From contig NZ_JAPYVU010000013.1 in NCBI RefSeq assembly GCF_028276765.1, positions 1 to 36,783 of the forward strand: a stretch of DNA of 36,783 nt, written 5' to 3'. The DNA is from Sulfurihydrogenibium sp. Its GTDB lineage: Bacteria; Aquificota; Aquificia; Aquificales; Hydrogenothermaceae. Shown in pieces: positions 1 to 10,338 of this stretch (positions are counted from its first letter, which is position 1; each line of letters starts with the position of its first letter). The notes beneath the pieces are model-generated. The model saw only the letters and a list, made by a program, of their open reading frames with translations. It had not been told where the DNA came from and did not search any database. Both the position numbers and the translations under genes were made by a program.

Positions 1-613
1 ATAACCCACACGGTTCAGATGGAACCTTATTAGGACAAGAGAATACAGAGGGTTTGCAAGACTTTATAACCCACACGGTTCAGATGGAACTTAAACAACT
101 TTAACGAAAACAAAAATTTCTTAAAAACTTTATAACCCACACGGTTCAGATGGAACGAATTACTCAAAGCTTATGAAACCAACGAAAAAATCACTTTATA
201 ACCCACACGGTTCAGATGGAACAAAAATTTTTGCCGACTCCTCAGTTCCTGGTTGCTGCTTTATAACCCACACGGTTCAGATGGAACTAGTGTTTCTGAT
301 AGCTTTTTGCATATTTCTTCATACTTTATAACCCACACGGTTCAGATGGAACTCTTTTGCTGTTTTTTTGATATGTTGTTCTTCGTCTCTTTATAACCCA
401 CACGGTTCAGATGGAACTTGGGGATATTGAGATTGACGTAGAGTTTTATTATTACTTTATAACCCACACGGTTCAGATGGAACGGCTTTATGCGGGATTT
501 TATAGCCGATTTAATCACACTTTATAACCCACACGGTTCAGATGGAACTTGTAAAAAGTAAATTCCAATTTGACAGTTCTTGTTCTTTATAACCCACACG
601 GTTCAGATGGAAC
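1..613 (-). CRISPR. CRISPR array, 10 repeats and 9 spacers, cut by the left window edge
   Basis: Ten copies of a 29-bp repeat are visible. The first (1-25) lacks its first four bases because the window starts inside it; the others begin at 62, 128, 194, 259, 324, 389, 455, 520 and 585. All look identical. On the + strand the repeat starts CTTTATAACCCACACGG and ends TCAGATGGAAC. The nine spacers are 36-37 bp, unique and AT-rich. Read on the - strand, the repeat starts GTTCC, has ACCGTGTGG in the middle and ends ATAAAG. From memory this resembles the Aquifex repeat layout (GTTCC...ACCGTGTGG...GAAAC), so I infer leftward transcription with the leader on the right. A good promoter at 677-705 facing left agrees. 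No cas gene is in the window, so the subtype cannot be told. Confidence 0.97.
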
Positions 614-1268
614 CCGTTAACTTTTAACTCAAAAATAAAATCGCTTTTAACTTACTCTATCAATATTCTGATAATCATTATACCAAACTTTTAAAAAATC
701 CGCAAGTTGAAGTTTTTTGCAGCAAACCTCGATATACAGAAAATATATTATTATATTTTATCCTTTAACATCCCATCACAAGCCAACCGCTGAAAACCAC
801 AAACTCAGAAGCTCGCTGCAAATACCACTCTTTAACTTCCCGATCTCAAAAAATTTTAAAATAAAAAATTATAAATTTTCAAAAAATTAAACACTAAAAA
901 TTTCAAAATTAAAAAGTTTAATTCATCAAATACTTACAATTACTTTTCAAAAAATTTCTTTAAAAACATCACTACCCAAGCTCAAATCAAACTTCAAAAA
1001 ATAAAATTGCATTACCAATACCTTAGCTTCACTGACTTATAAATCATCTTACCAAATCATCAATCAATCAGATAAAAATCACTAAATTATTGATAAACCA
1101 ATCTCCAACGTCTCACATCTCACATCTCACGTTTCACGTAAAACAAGCTTGTGTGGGCTAACCTATTCAATTGACAAGGTACAGTTAAAAAAATTAAAAA
1201 GCTAATATAAATATACAAAAAAATTTTCTACCTGTCAAGCAGAAAATGAAAGCTGTTAAAAACCCTTC
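614..1268. other. Gene-free AT-rich stretch: CRISPR leader side, G-poor on the + strand
   Basis: I see no gene here. The + strand is very poor in G from about 720 to 1140 (the 961-1020 line has about 14 C and 2 G) and carries long A/T runs at 840-960. Four tandem 7-mers of the TCTCACA/TTTCACG type lie at 1111-1138. The left part probably includes the CRISPR leader. A TTGACA at 1171-1176 has no -10 at a good distance. Confidence 0.5.
677..705 (-). promoter_or_regulatory. Predicted CRISPR leader promoter facing the array
   Basis: On the - strand there is a perfect extended -10, TGGTATAAT, with the TATAAT hexamer at 677-682. A weak -35 (TTGCGG, 700-705) lies 17 bp upstream. The predicted start, near 670, is about 57 bp before the first repeat (613). 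This is the expected position for a leader promoter giving pre-crRNA. Confidence 0.55.
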
Positions 1269-1277
1269 TGCTATAAT
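1269..1277 (+). promoter_or_regulatory. Extended -10 promoter of the kdsC unit
   Basis: TGCTATAAT is a perfect extended -10. No convincing -35 is present. The predicted start near 1284 would leave an approximately 80-nt leader before the kdsC TTG codon, containing a short leader ORF and a hairpin over the ribosome binding site. Confidence 0.5.
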
Positions 1278-1296
1278 ATTTCATCCTGTAGAGCTT

Positions 1297-1368
1297 ATGA
1301 AAAAAATATCCAAAGCATTTTTGAGTAGAATTGAAAGTAGTCCTTTTCAAAAAGGAGTGAAAGGTTGA
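1297..1368 (+). CDS. Candidate 23-codon leader ORF overlapping the kdsC start
   Basis: An ATG at 1297 opens 23 codons (MKKISKAFLSRIESS then PFQKGVKG) and stops with TGA at 1366-1368. That TGA overlaps the kdsC TTG start (1365-1367), a layout typical of translational coupling. The ribosome binding site before ATG 1297 is weak (a GAG six bases upstream). Inside the ORF, TCCTTT (1341-1346) can pair with AAAGGA (1351-1356), covering the kdsC Shine-Dalgarno; ribosomes on the leader ORF would open it. It may be a chance ORF: there is no homology evidence. Confidence 0.3.
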   Translation: MKKISKAFLSRIESSPFQKGVKG

Positions 1369-1898
1369 GATACGAGCAAATCATAGAAAAAGCTAAAAAA
1401 ATAAAATGGTTCGTTTTTGATGTAGATGGAGTTTTAACTGATGGAAAAATTATCTACGACTCAGAAGGCAAGGAAATAAAAATGTTTTATGTAAAAGATG
1501 GAATAGGTATTCATATGCTTAACATGGTTGGTATAAAAACAGCCATCATTACAGGCAGAAGTTCAGAAATAGTAGAGAAAAGAGTAAGGGAGTTAAACAT
1601 TACAGAAGTTTTTCAAAACTCTTCAAATAAATTAATCCATTACAATGAGCTTAAAGAAAAGTATAATCTTAAAGATGAAGAAATTTTGTATATTGGAGAT
1701 GATATTGTTGATATTCCAGTGTTAAAAAGGGTTGGATTTGGAGCGACTGTTCCATCTGCACCGGAAGAAGTTAAAAAGTATGCTATTTATATTACTAATA
1801 AAGAAGGTGGAAATGGAGCTGTTAGGGAAGTTATAGACTTGGTTTTAAAAATTCAAGGCAAGTATGATGAAATCATTAAAAAATACTGTGAGATTTAG
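1365..1898 (+). CDS. kdsC: 3-deoxy-D-manno-octulosonate 8-phosphate phosphatase (KdsC)
   Basis: A HAD-superfamily phosphatase of 177 residues, the usual KdsC size. It removes phosphate from KDO 8-phosphate in the cytoplasm during LPS inner-core synthesis. The catalytic motif FDVDGVLTDG places the two aspartates at residues 19 and 21. ITGR (62-65) is the second motif, and IGDDIVDIP (about 110-118) holds the metal-binding acidic residues. There is no cap domain, as expected for this tetrameric subfamily. The start is TTG, supported by AAGGAG just upstream and by family alignment; no ATG lies early enough. It abuts the methyltransferase gene with no gap. Related C0-type HAD phosphatases are possible but less likely, given the length and the other LPS genes nearby. 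Confidence 0.9.
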   Translation: MRYEQIIEKAKKIKWFVFDVDGVLTDGKIIYDSEGKEIKMFYVKDGIGIHMLNMVGIKTAIITGRSSEIVEKRVRELNITEVFQNSSNKLIHYNELKEKYNLKDEEILYIGDDIVDIPVLKRVGFGATVPSAPEEVKKYAIYITNKEGGNGAVREVIDLVLKIQGKYDEIIKKYCEI

Positions 1899-2444
1899 AT
1901 GCAAGATAGGGAAAGGTGGAATCAAAAGTATTTAAGCGGTTTTTCAGGAGAAAAAGAGCCATCAGAAATTGTCAAAAACTTTTATCATTTGGCAAAGGCA
2001 GGAAGGGCGCTTGACATTGCAGCAGGTTTAGGCAGGAACTCTTTATTCTTGGCAGAAAAAGGCTTTGTAGTTGATGCTGTTGATGTTTCTGATGTGGCAA
2101 TTGAAAAACTAAAAACATTACATCCAAACATTAATCCAATTCATCAAGATTTAAAAATTTACAGACCAGAAAAAGATAAATACGATTTGATAATCAATAT
2201 AAACTTTTTAGAAAGAATTTTATTTCCATACATAAAGGAAGCTTTAAAGAAGGATGGTGTTTTGATTTTTGAGACTTTCCTTGAAGGAAGTCCATCAAAA
2301 AACAGTGATTTTTTACTTAGAAAAAATGAGCTATTACATAGCTTTTTATCTTTGGAAATAGTATACTATCAAGAAAAAGAAGTTATTACTTGTAAAAATG
2401 AAAAAGCATACAAGGCTTATTTGGTTGCAATAAAAAGATGTTAA
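1899..2444 (+). CDS. Class I SAM-dependent methyltransferase, TehB-like
   Basis: A 181-residue cytoplasmic methyltransferase. Motif I, ALDIAAGLGRNSLFLAEKG, lies at about residues 38-56. An acidic loop, VDAVDVSD, follows, where the aspartate should bind the ribose of S-adenosylmethionine. A motif IV-like stretch (YDLIININFLER) and a late LIFETFLEG strand complete the fold. The layout resembles TehB/small-molecule methyltransferases, but the substrate cannot be read from sequence. The ATG follows the kdsC stop directly, and the 3' end overlaps the MATE gene by 7 nt, so the three genes are probably co-transcribed. Confidence 0.75.
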   Translation: MQDRERWNQKYLSGFSGEKEPSEIVKNFYHLAKAGRALDIAAGLGRNSLFLAEKGFVVDAVDVSDVAIEKLKTLHPNINPIHQDLKIYRPEKDKYDLIININFLERILFPYIKEALKKDGVLIFETFLEGSPSKNSDFLLRKNELLHSFLSLEIVYYQEKEVITCKNEKAYKAYLVAIKRC

Positions 2445-3754
2445 ATCAAGATACAAAAAAGATTTTATCTTTGGCAGTTCCTGCTGCTTTAAGCAATTTT
2501 TTAGATATCGTTCAAGTACTTGTAGATATGATCATGCTTGGAAGGGTTTCTCCCTCTGCCATAGCGTCAGCCGGTATATCTATGCAGTTTTTAGGGCTTT
2601 TGTATGCAATGATGGCTACTTTTTCAGTAGGTACTTCTGTTGTAATTTCCCGGTACATCGGAGCAAAGCAGTACTCACAGGCAAACAAAACCGCCTTTTC
2701 TATCTCTGTTTTTTCTTTACTATTATCCATTCCGTTTACAACCTTAGGCTTTTTCTTTTCTAAGTATATTTTTATGTTTATGGCAGGTTCTGATGAAGTA
2801 ATCAGGCTTGGTCAAGAGTATTTTTCTATATTGGCTTTGACCTTTCCGGTTTTATTCATGGAAATGGCTATATACTCTGCATTTAATGCAGCAGGAGACA
2901 CAAAAACACCTTTAAAGATAGTAATCGTTGCAAACATTATAAACACGGTGCTTGCTTATGGACTGATATTTGGAAATTTTGGATTTCCAAGGCTTGAAGT
3001 CAAAGGTGCTGCCATTGCCACAGCCGTAAGCTATTACATAAGCTTTTTTATTTATCTGTACGTGATAAACTCAAAACATTCAAAAATTAGATTTGAATTT
3101 GAATTTATACTTGAAGAAGTCAAGAAGATTCTTAAAATCGGTATTCCAAGTGGTTTGGAAAGGACTTTAACATACTTTTCTTTTTTACTTTTTGTAAAGA
3201 TAATAGCTGATTATGGAATTTACACACTTGCAGGGTATCAGGTAGGACTTAGGATAGAAGGGCTTGCGTTTATGCCGGGTTTTGGCTTTACAATCGCAGC
3301 AATGACCCTTGTAGGTCAAAGCCTTGGTTCTAACAATCCACAGCAGGCAGAAAAATATTCAAAAGAGATAATAAAGATTGCTTCTATTTTCATGGGTCTC
3401 ATGGGTGTTGCGATGGTAATCTTTCCTGAGTATTTAGCCATGGTGTTTACAAATGATAAAAAAACAATAGAAGAGGCTTCTTTATACTTAAGAATAGTAG
3501 GACTAACTCAAATTCCTTTAGCAATAGGGTTTGTTTTAAGCGGTGTTTTAAGAGGTGCAGGAGCTACAAAAACAACATTATACATAAATACATTTTCTTT
3601 ATGGGTTTTAAGAATCATTCCGGCTTACATACTTTCAAAAATTTTTGGAAATATTTTATTTGTGTATTTAGCAATGTTTTTAGAAACATACCTAAAAGCA
3701 GCTATACTTTGGTATTTCTTTAAAAAGGGCGATTGGAAAAAGATTAAAGTTTAG
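2438..3754 (+). CDS. MATE family efflux transporter
   Basis: An inner-membrane protein of 438 residues, typical MATE length, with about twelve hydrophobic helices in two halves. Family-like features are the N-terminal ILSLAVPAALSNFLDIVQ helix, the VDMIMLGRVSPSAIASAG loop, AFNAAGDTKTP, and the mirrored VLSGVLRGAGATKTT in the second half. MATE proteins export drugs or metabolites in exchange for Na+ or H+. The start overlaps the preceding methyltransferase by 7 nt. A palindromic element begins right after the stop. The substrate is unknown. Confidence 0.9.
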   Translation: MLNQDTKKILSLAVPAALSNFLDIVQVLVDMIMLGRVSPSAIASAGISMQFLGLLYAMMATFSVGTSVVISRYIGAKQYSQANKTAFSISVFSLLLSIPFTTLGFFFSKYIFMFMAGSDEVIRLGQEYFSILALTFPVLFMEMAIYSAFNAAGDTKTPLKIVIVANIINTVLAYGLIFGNFGFPRLEVKGAAIATAVSYYISFFIYLYVINSKHSKIRFEFEFILEEVKKILKIGIPSGLERTLTYFSFLLFVKIIADYGIYTLAGYQVGLRIEGLAFMPGFGFTIAAMTLVGQSLGSNNPQQAEKYSKEIIKIASIFMGLMGVAMVIFPEYLAMVFTNDKKTIEEASLYLRIVGLTQIPLAIGFVLSGVLRGAGATKTTLYINTFSLWVLRIIPAYILSKIFGNILFVYLAMFLETYLKAAILWYFFKKGDWKKIKV

Positions 3755-3755
3755 T

Positions 3756-3906
3756 GAGAGTGCTTACAAAAATCTACATCGTTATTCTGCAGCCGTTGAA
3801 GAATCTCTTTTTTTTCTTTTCAAATTAAAAAATCAAAGAGATCCTTCGGACTTCGTCCTCATGATGACAAGGAAAGGTAGGTCTACGAGAATTTTGGAAT
3901 ATTCTC
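3756..3906 (+). repeat. Palindromic MITE-like element, forward copy
   Basis: An approximately 151-bp copy with degraded ends (GAGAGTGCTTACAAAAAT on the left, ATTTTGGAATATTCTC on the right). The two halves carry TTATTCTGCAGCCG...GAAGAATCTC and GATCCTTCGG...CTCATGATGACA, which pair into a long hairpin. It sits between the convergent MATE and aspC genes and may stop transcription from both sides. Confidence 0.8.
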
Positions 3907-3945
3907 TCCGACATATTTACAAACTAATTTTGTTATTTCTTGCTC

Positions 3946-5124
3946 CTAACTTTCCAACTTCTCTAAAGCTTCTTTAATTCTTCTTACTCCTTCAACAATA
4001 TTATCCATAGATGTTGCATAAGATAATCTTATATAACCTTCTTTTCCAAAGGCTGAGCCGGGAACTACTGCAACTCTTGCATTTTCAAGTAAATACTCTG
4101 TTAGGTCTAAATCGTTTTTAATATTACCTTTTATGTAATAAGAAACATTAGGAAAAGCATAAAATGCGCCTTCTGGTTTAACACACTTAACGCCTTTAAT
4201 GCTGTTTAAAGCATCGACTATATAATCTCTTCTTTTTATAAACTCATTTCTCATCATCGCTGGAAATTGACCGTTGTCTTTTAATGCTTCTAAAGCTCCA
4301 TACTGGGCAAAAGTTGTTGGGTTTGAGATTGTCTGACTTTGTATGTTAGTAATAGCTTTTATGTACTTTTCAGGAGCTGCAACCCATCCAAGCCTCCAAC
4401 CTGTCATAGAGTAAGATTTAGAAAATGCTCCAACTGTAAATGTTATCTCTCTAACTTCTTTTGACAAAGAAGCTATGCTAACGTGTGGCTCTCCATAGCT
4501 AAACTCTTCATAACACTCGTCAGAGATTATCATTATTTTGTGTTTTAAGCAAACTTCTGCTATTCTTTCAAGCTCTTTTTTTGGTATTACTGCACCGGTA
4601 GGGTTTGATGGTGTGTTTAAGACTAAAGCCTTTGTTTTTGGAGTTATTGATGATTCTACTATTTCCGCCGTTAAAACAAAGCCGTTTTCTTCTGAAAGCT
4701 CCGGTTTAACACTTTCTCCATCGTTTAAAGCTATCTGCTCTGTATAAGAAACCCAATAAGGAGCTGGAACTATCACTTCGTCTCCCGGATTTAAGAGAAT
4801 TGCAAAAATCTCATATAAGCCCATTTTAGCACCGGGAACTACTATAACTTCTGAAGGTGTGTATTCTATGTTATTTCTGTTTTTTAATTTCTCTGCAATT
4901 GCTTTTCTAAGCTCTGGAATACCTGCCGCCGCTGTGTATTTTGTTTTTCCTTCTTTTAATGCCTTTATTGCTGCTTCTTTTACAAAGTCCGGTGTATCAA
5001 AATCCGGCTCTCCTGCCCCAAAGCTTATTATATCAACACCCTTAGCTTTAAGCTCGTTAGCCTTTGCAGTTATTGCGAGTGTCTGAGAAGGTTTTATTTT
5101 TTGAATTCTCTGAGATAATTCCAT
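3946..5124 (-). CDS. aspC: Aspartate aminotransferase, PLP fold type I
   Basis: A 392-residue cytosolic aminotransferase that interconverts aspartate/2-oxoglutarate and oxaloacetate/glutamate. FGAGEPDFDTP is seen at 35-45, TPSNPTG at 171-177 (Asn174 contacts PLP), SDECYEEF at 201-208 (Asp202 pairs with the pyridine nitrogen) and SKSYSMTGWRLGW at 235-247 (Lys236 forms the Schiff base). A late YIRLSYATS carries the substrate carboxylate arginine. These are features of the Igamma aspartate aminotransferases common in thermophiles; some also act on prephenate or other amino acids. A GAGGTG ribosome binding site precedes the ATG. It lies 23 nt after waaF on the same strand, so the two are probably one transcript. 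Confidence 0.9.
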   Translation of the reverse strand: MELSQRIQKIKPSQTLAITAKANELKAKGVDIISFGAGEPDFDTPDFVKEAAIKALKEGKTKYTAAAGIPELRKAIAEKLKNRNNIEYTPSEVIVVPGAKMGLYEIFAILLNPGDEVIVPAPYWVSYTEQIALNDGESVKPELSEENGFVLTAEIVESSITPKTKALVLNTPSNPTGAVIPKKELERIAEVCLKHKIMIISDECYEEFSYGEPHVSIASLSKEVREITFTVGAFSKSYSMTGWRLGWVAAPEKYIKAITNIQSQTISNPTTFAQYGALEALKDNGQFPAMMRNEFIKRRDYIVDALNSIKGVKCVKPEGAFYAFPNVSYYIKGNIKNDLDLTEYLLENARVAVVPGSAFGKEGYIRLSYATSMDNIVEGVRRIKEALEKLES

Positions 5125-5147
5125 TTTTCACCTCTACTTGAGATTTT

Positions 5148-6140
5148 TTAACTTAATATTTTATCAATATTTTCAATTACCATCTCAGGATTTATTTTTT
5201 CCATACATTCATGTGTTCCAATGGGACATTTATCATGACCATGAAGCCCGCAAGGTCTACATTTTAAACCCTCAATCTCTACAACAATTCCATTTTTATA
5301 AGGATAAAATCCAAAATCTTTAACAGTTGGACCATAGATATCAATTATTGGAACGTTAAAAGCCACTGCCATATGAACAGGTGCAGAATCGTTAGATATC
5401 AATAATTTTGAATGCTTAATTATCGCAAAACTTTCTCTTAAAGAACTTTTTCCAACCAAGTTTAAAGGAGTGTATTTAGCAATGTTTAAAATTCTATTTG
5501 TAAACTCTTCATCCTCCTTTCCACCAATCAAGATAACATTTTCATTTTTACTAATCAGATAATCAATTACACTTGCAAAGCCTTTTTCAGTCCATCTTTT
5601 TGTTGCCCACTTAGACCCGGGAGCAATCACAATGTAGTTTTTAGAAGTTAAATTATACTTTTGAATATATTTATCTTCTACTTCGTCTAAAAATAGTTTT
5701 GGATCTTTTACTATCTTTTTTTCATCAAAATCTGGAAGCTTTTCAAGAAGTTTTAGATTTCTATCTATCTCATGAGTGCCGTCAAATCTGTGAGGAACTA
5801 AGTCTGTGTATAAGAAAGAAAATCCTGCTTTGTCAAATCCAATTCTTTTTTTGATTGATGCAAAAAATAAAACATAAGATGCCCTATGAGACCTATGAGG
5901 AGAGATTGCAATATCAAACCTTTTTCTGATTTTTTTTATTAAGTCTATCGTAGAATCTCTACTTTTTTCAAAGATTATAAGCTCATCAACATATGGATTG
6001 TTTTTTAAGACATCTTTCCCAAAAGATTTTGTAATAATGGCAAGATGTGAGTTTGGATAGATGTTTTTTATAGATTCTAATAATGGCGTAGTTAAAATCA
6101 AATCACCCAAGAATGCTGTTTGATAAACTAAAATTTTCAT
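5148..6140 (-). CDS. waaF: ADP-heptose:LPS heptosyltransferase (WaaF-like, GT9)
   Basis: A 330-residue GT-B glycosyltransferase of family GT9 that adds heptose to the LPS inner core at the cytoplasmic face. Visible are the N-terminal ILVYQTAFLGDLILTTPLL, the donor-binding APGSKWATKRW (173-183), and NDSAPVHMA (250-258) followed by DIYGP. A late cysteine cluster (C294, C297, C305, C312; CRPCGLHGHDKCPIG) is common in this family. WaaF is the best fit, though WaaC or WaaQ cannot be excluded. No Shine-Dalgarno precedes the ATG, and an extended -10 sits so close that the transcript may be leaderless. aspC follows downstream. Confidence 0.85.
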   Translation of the reverse strand: MKILVYQTAFLGDLILTTPLLESIKNIYPNSHLAIITKSFGKDVLKNNPYVDELIIFEKSRDSTIDLIKKIRKRFDIAISPHRSHRASYVLFFASIKKRIGFDKAGFSFLYTDLVPHRFDGTHEIDRNLKLLEKLPDFDEKKIVKDPKLFLDEVEDKYIQKYNLTSKNYIVIAPGSKWATKRWTEKGFASVIDYLISKNENVILIGGKEDEEFTNRILNIAKYTPLNLVGKSSLRESFAIIKHSKLLISNDSAPVHMAVAFNVPIIDIYGPTVKDFGFYPYKNGIVVEIEGLKCRPCGLHGHDKCPIGTHECMEKINPEMVIENIDKILS

Positions 6141-6147
6141 TAAAAAA

Positions 6148-6156
6148 ATTTTAACA
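6148..6156 (-). promoter_or_regulatory. Extended -10 promoter immediately before waaF
   Basis: On the - strand TGTTAAAAT occupies 6156 down to 6148, and only 7 nt separate it from the A of the waaF ATG (6140). Transcription would start at or within a base of the start codon. This agrees with the absence of a Shine-Dalgarno. Confidence 0.4.
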
Positions 6157-6220
6157 TAGATTGAAAAAAGTGATACGTAATGGTGTATACAAGTAAAATT
6201 AGAGCAACCTTGGGAATAAT

Positions 6221-6240
6221 TTGGGTTATAATATACCCAA
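6221..6240. promoter_or_regulatory. Inverted repeat TTGGGT/ACCCAA around a TATAAT hexamer
   Basis: TTGGGT (6221-6226) and ACCCAA (6235-6240) are perfect inverted arms around TATAATAT. TATAAT at 6227-6232 could be the -10 of the broken gene at 6277, with the arms as an operator. No good -35 is seen. It lies in the divergent region between waaF and the pseudogene. Confidence 0.35.
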
Positions 6241-6276
6241 ATAAATTTTTAATAAAGCGATAAAAAGAAAATAATC

Positions 6277-6662
6277 ATGGGGAAAGAACTAACTTTTGAC
6301 AATTTACACAACCATTTATGTGATTTTACAAAGATAGAAAACGGCATTATTGATGTTTCAAGTTATGATTTTGTAGAACCTGTTGGTTAGCTATACTAAA
6401 AGCTATACATCAAGAGATAAAAGATATTGAGATCAAATCAGATCCAAACTCGCGCTTTTACTCTTATTTAAAAATATTAAATGAAGCTCCTTACGATAAA
6501 AATAAAACTTACATTCCTATGGAGATTGTAAAGAGTAATAATACTAATATTAACAAGGAAAGATTGGTAAAGAAGATAATCAGCAATTTTAAGGACTTGA
6601 AAAGTGACGACGAAGAAGATTTAAAGAAATATTTAGATTATATACCTTGGGTGAAAAATTAG
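6277..6662 (+). pseudogene. Frameshifted STAS-like protein gene
   Basis: An ATG at 6277 opens 37 codons ending at TAG (6388-6390). The reading continues without loss of coding character in another frame from TGG (6384) for 92 codons to TAG at 6660-6662. The junction, EPVG then WLAILKAIHQEI, is explained if one GGTT unit was lost from an ancestral GGTTGGTT, a 4-bp deletion. IIDVSSYDFVEPVG followed by WLAILKAI resembles the STAS-like domain in front of some histidine-kinase-type ATPase proteins, but this is pattern recall only. The ATPase part is missing, so the gene is also truncated. Its last codons belong to a sequence shared with 18695-18779, including half a palindromic element. Confidence 0.55.
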
Positions 6663-6683
6663 CAGTTTTTATAAATTAAAAAT

Positions 6684-6750
6684 GAGATCCTTTGGCTTTA
6701 CAGCCTCAGGATGACGGACAAAGCAAGCATGATGAAATTTTTACAACCCT
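6684..6750 (+). repeat. Right-half copy of the palindromic element
   Basis: Only the right half is present: GAGATCCTTTGGCTTTACAG, then CCTCAGGATGACGG, ending in ATTTTTACAACCCT (compare ATTTTTGGAACACCCTC in the intact copy). It can still form a small hairpin (AGGATGACG lacks its partner, but GGCTTTACAGCC pairs). It lies between the pseudogene and the 3' end of ligA, which converge. Confidence 0.7.
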
Positions 6751-6761
6751 TTCAGCTTCAT

Positions 6762-9549
<2,788 letters not shown>

Positions 9550-10338
9550 CCGGTTTTCCGATTTCTGGCTTTGATTGTACTTCTATTATATCTAAATTAT
9601 TATCTTGGCACATCTTTATTATCTTTTCTTTCTCATCTTTAAAAATTCCTGAAATAAGCCAGTATTTTTTAAATTTATCTTTTAAGTCTTTGAAATATTT
9701 ATCAAAAATTTCCATTTGCAGGTTTGATAAAACTACATCGTAGGTCTTTGAAATGTCTTCTATACTTCCTTGCCAGCAGTTTATAGAAACTCCATTTTCC
9801 CAAGCATTTATTTTACACTCTTCAACTGCTTCTTTTTCAATATCTATTGCGTCAACCTCTGCACCAAATTTAGCTGCCGCTATAGATAAAATTCCGGTTC
9901 CACATCCCACGTCAATTACTTTATCTCCTTGTGAAACATACTTTGGAATTAAAGAAAGCATTATTTGAGTTGAAGGGTGAAGTCCTGTTCCAAAAGCCAT
10001 GGCAATTTTTAATCTTATAGGAATTAAATCTTTTCCTTCGTATATTTCCCATTCAGGTAAGATAATAAAAGGTGGTATTTCAATCGGTTTAAAATTTTCT
10101 TTCCAGACTTCTTCCCAATTTTCTTCTTTTATATCTTCTTCTAATACTATTTTTCCGGCTCCTAAATCTTCAAAAATATTATTTATCATAGATTTTATCT
10201 CTTCATAGCTTGAATCTTCTGAGTATATCGCAAAATAAACTTCTTTGTCATCTTTATTCAGTAATTCTACACCATACCCATTTAATTCTACTAAAAAAAC
10301 TTCAAATAAATCAGATGGGATTTCACATACGAATTTTT

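Noticed and set aside
1171-1199. TTGACA at 1171-1176 as the -35 of the kdsC promoter
   Set aside because: No -10-like hexamer at 16-18 bp; the nearest good one is about 90 bp further on and is complete by itself as an extended -10.
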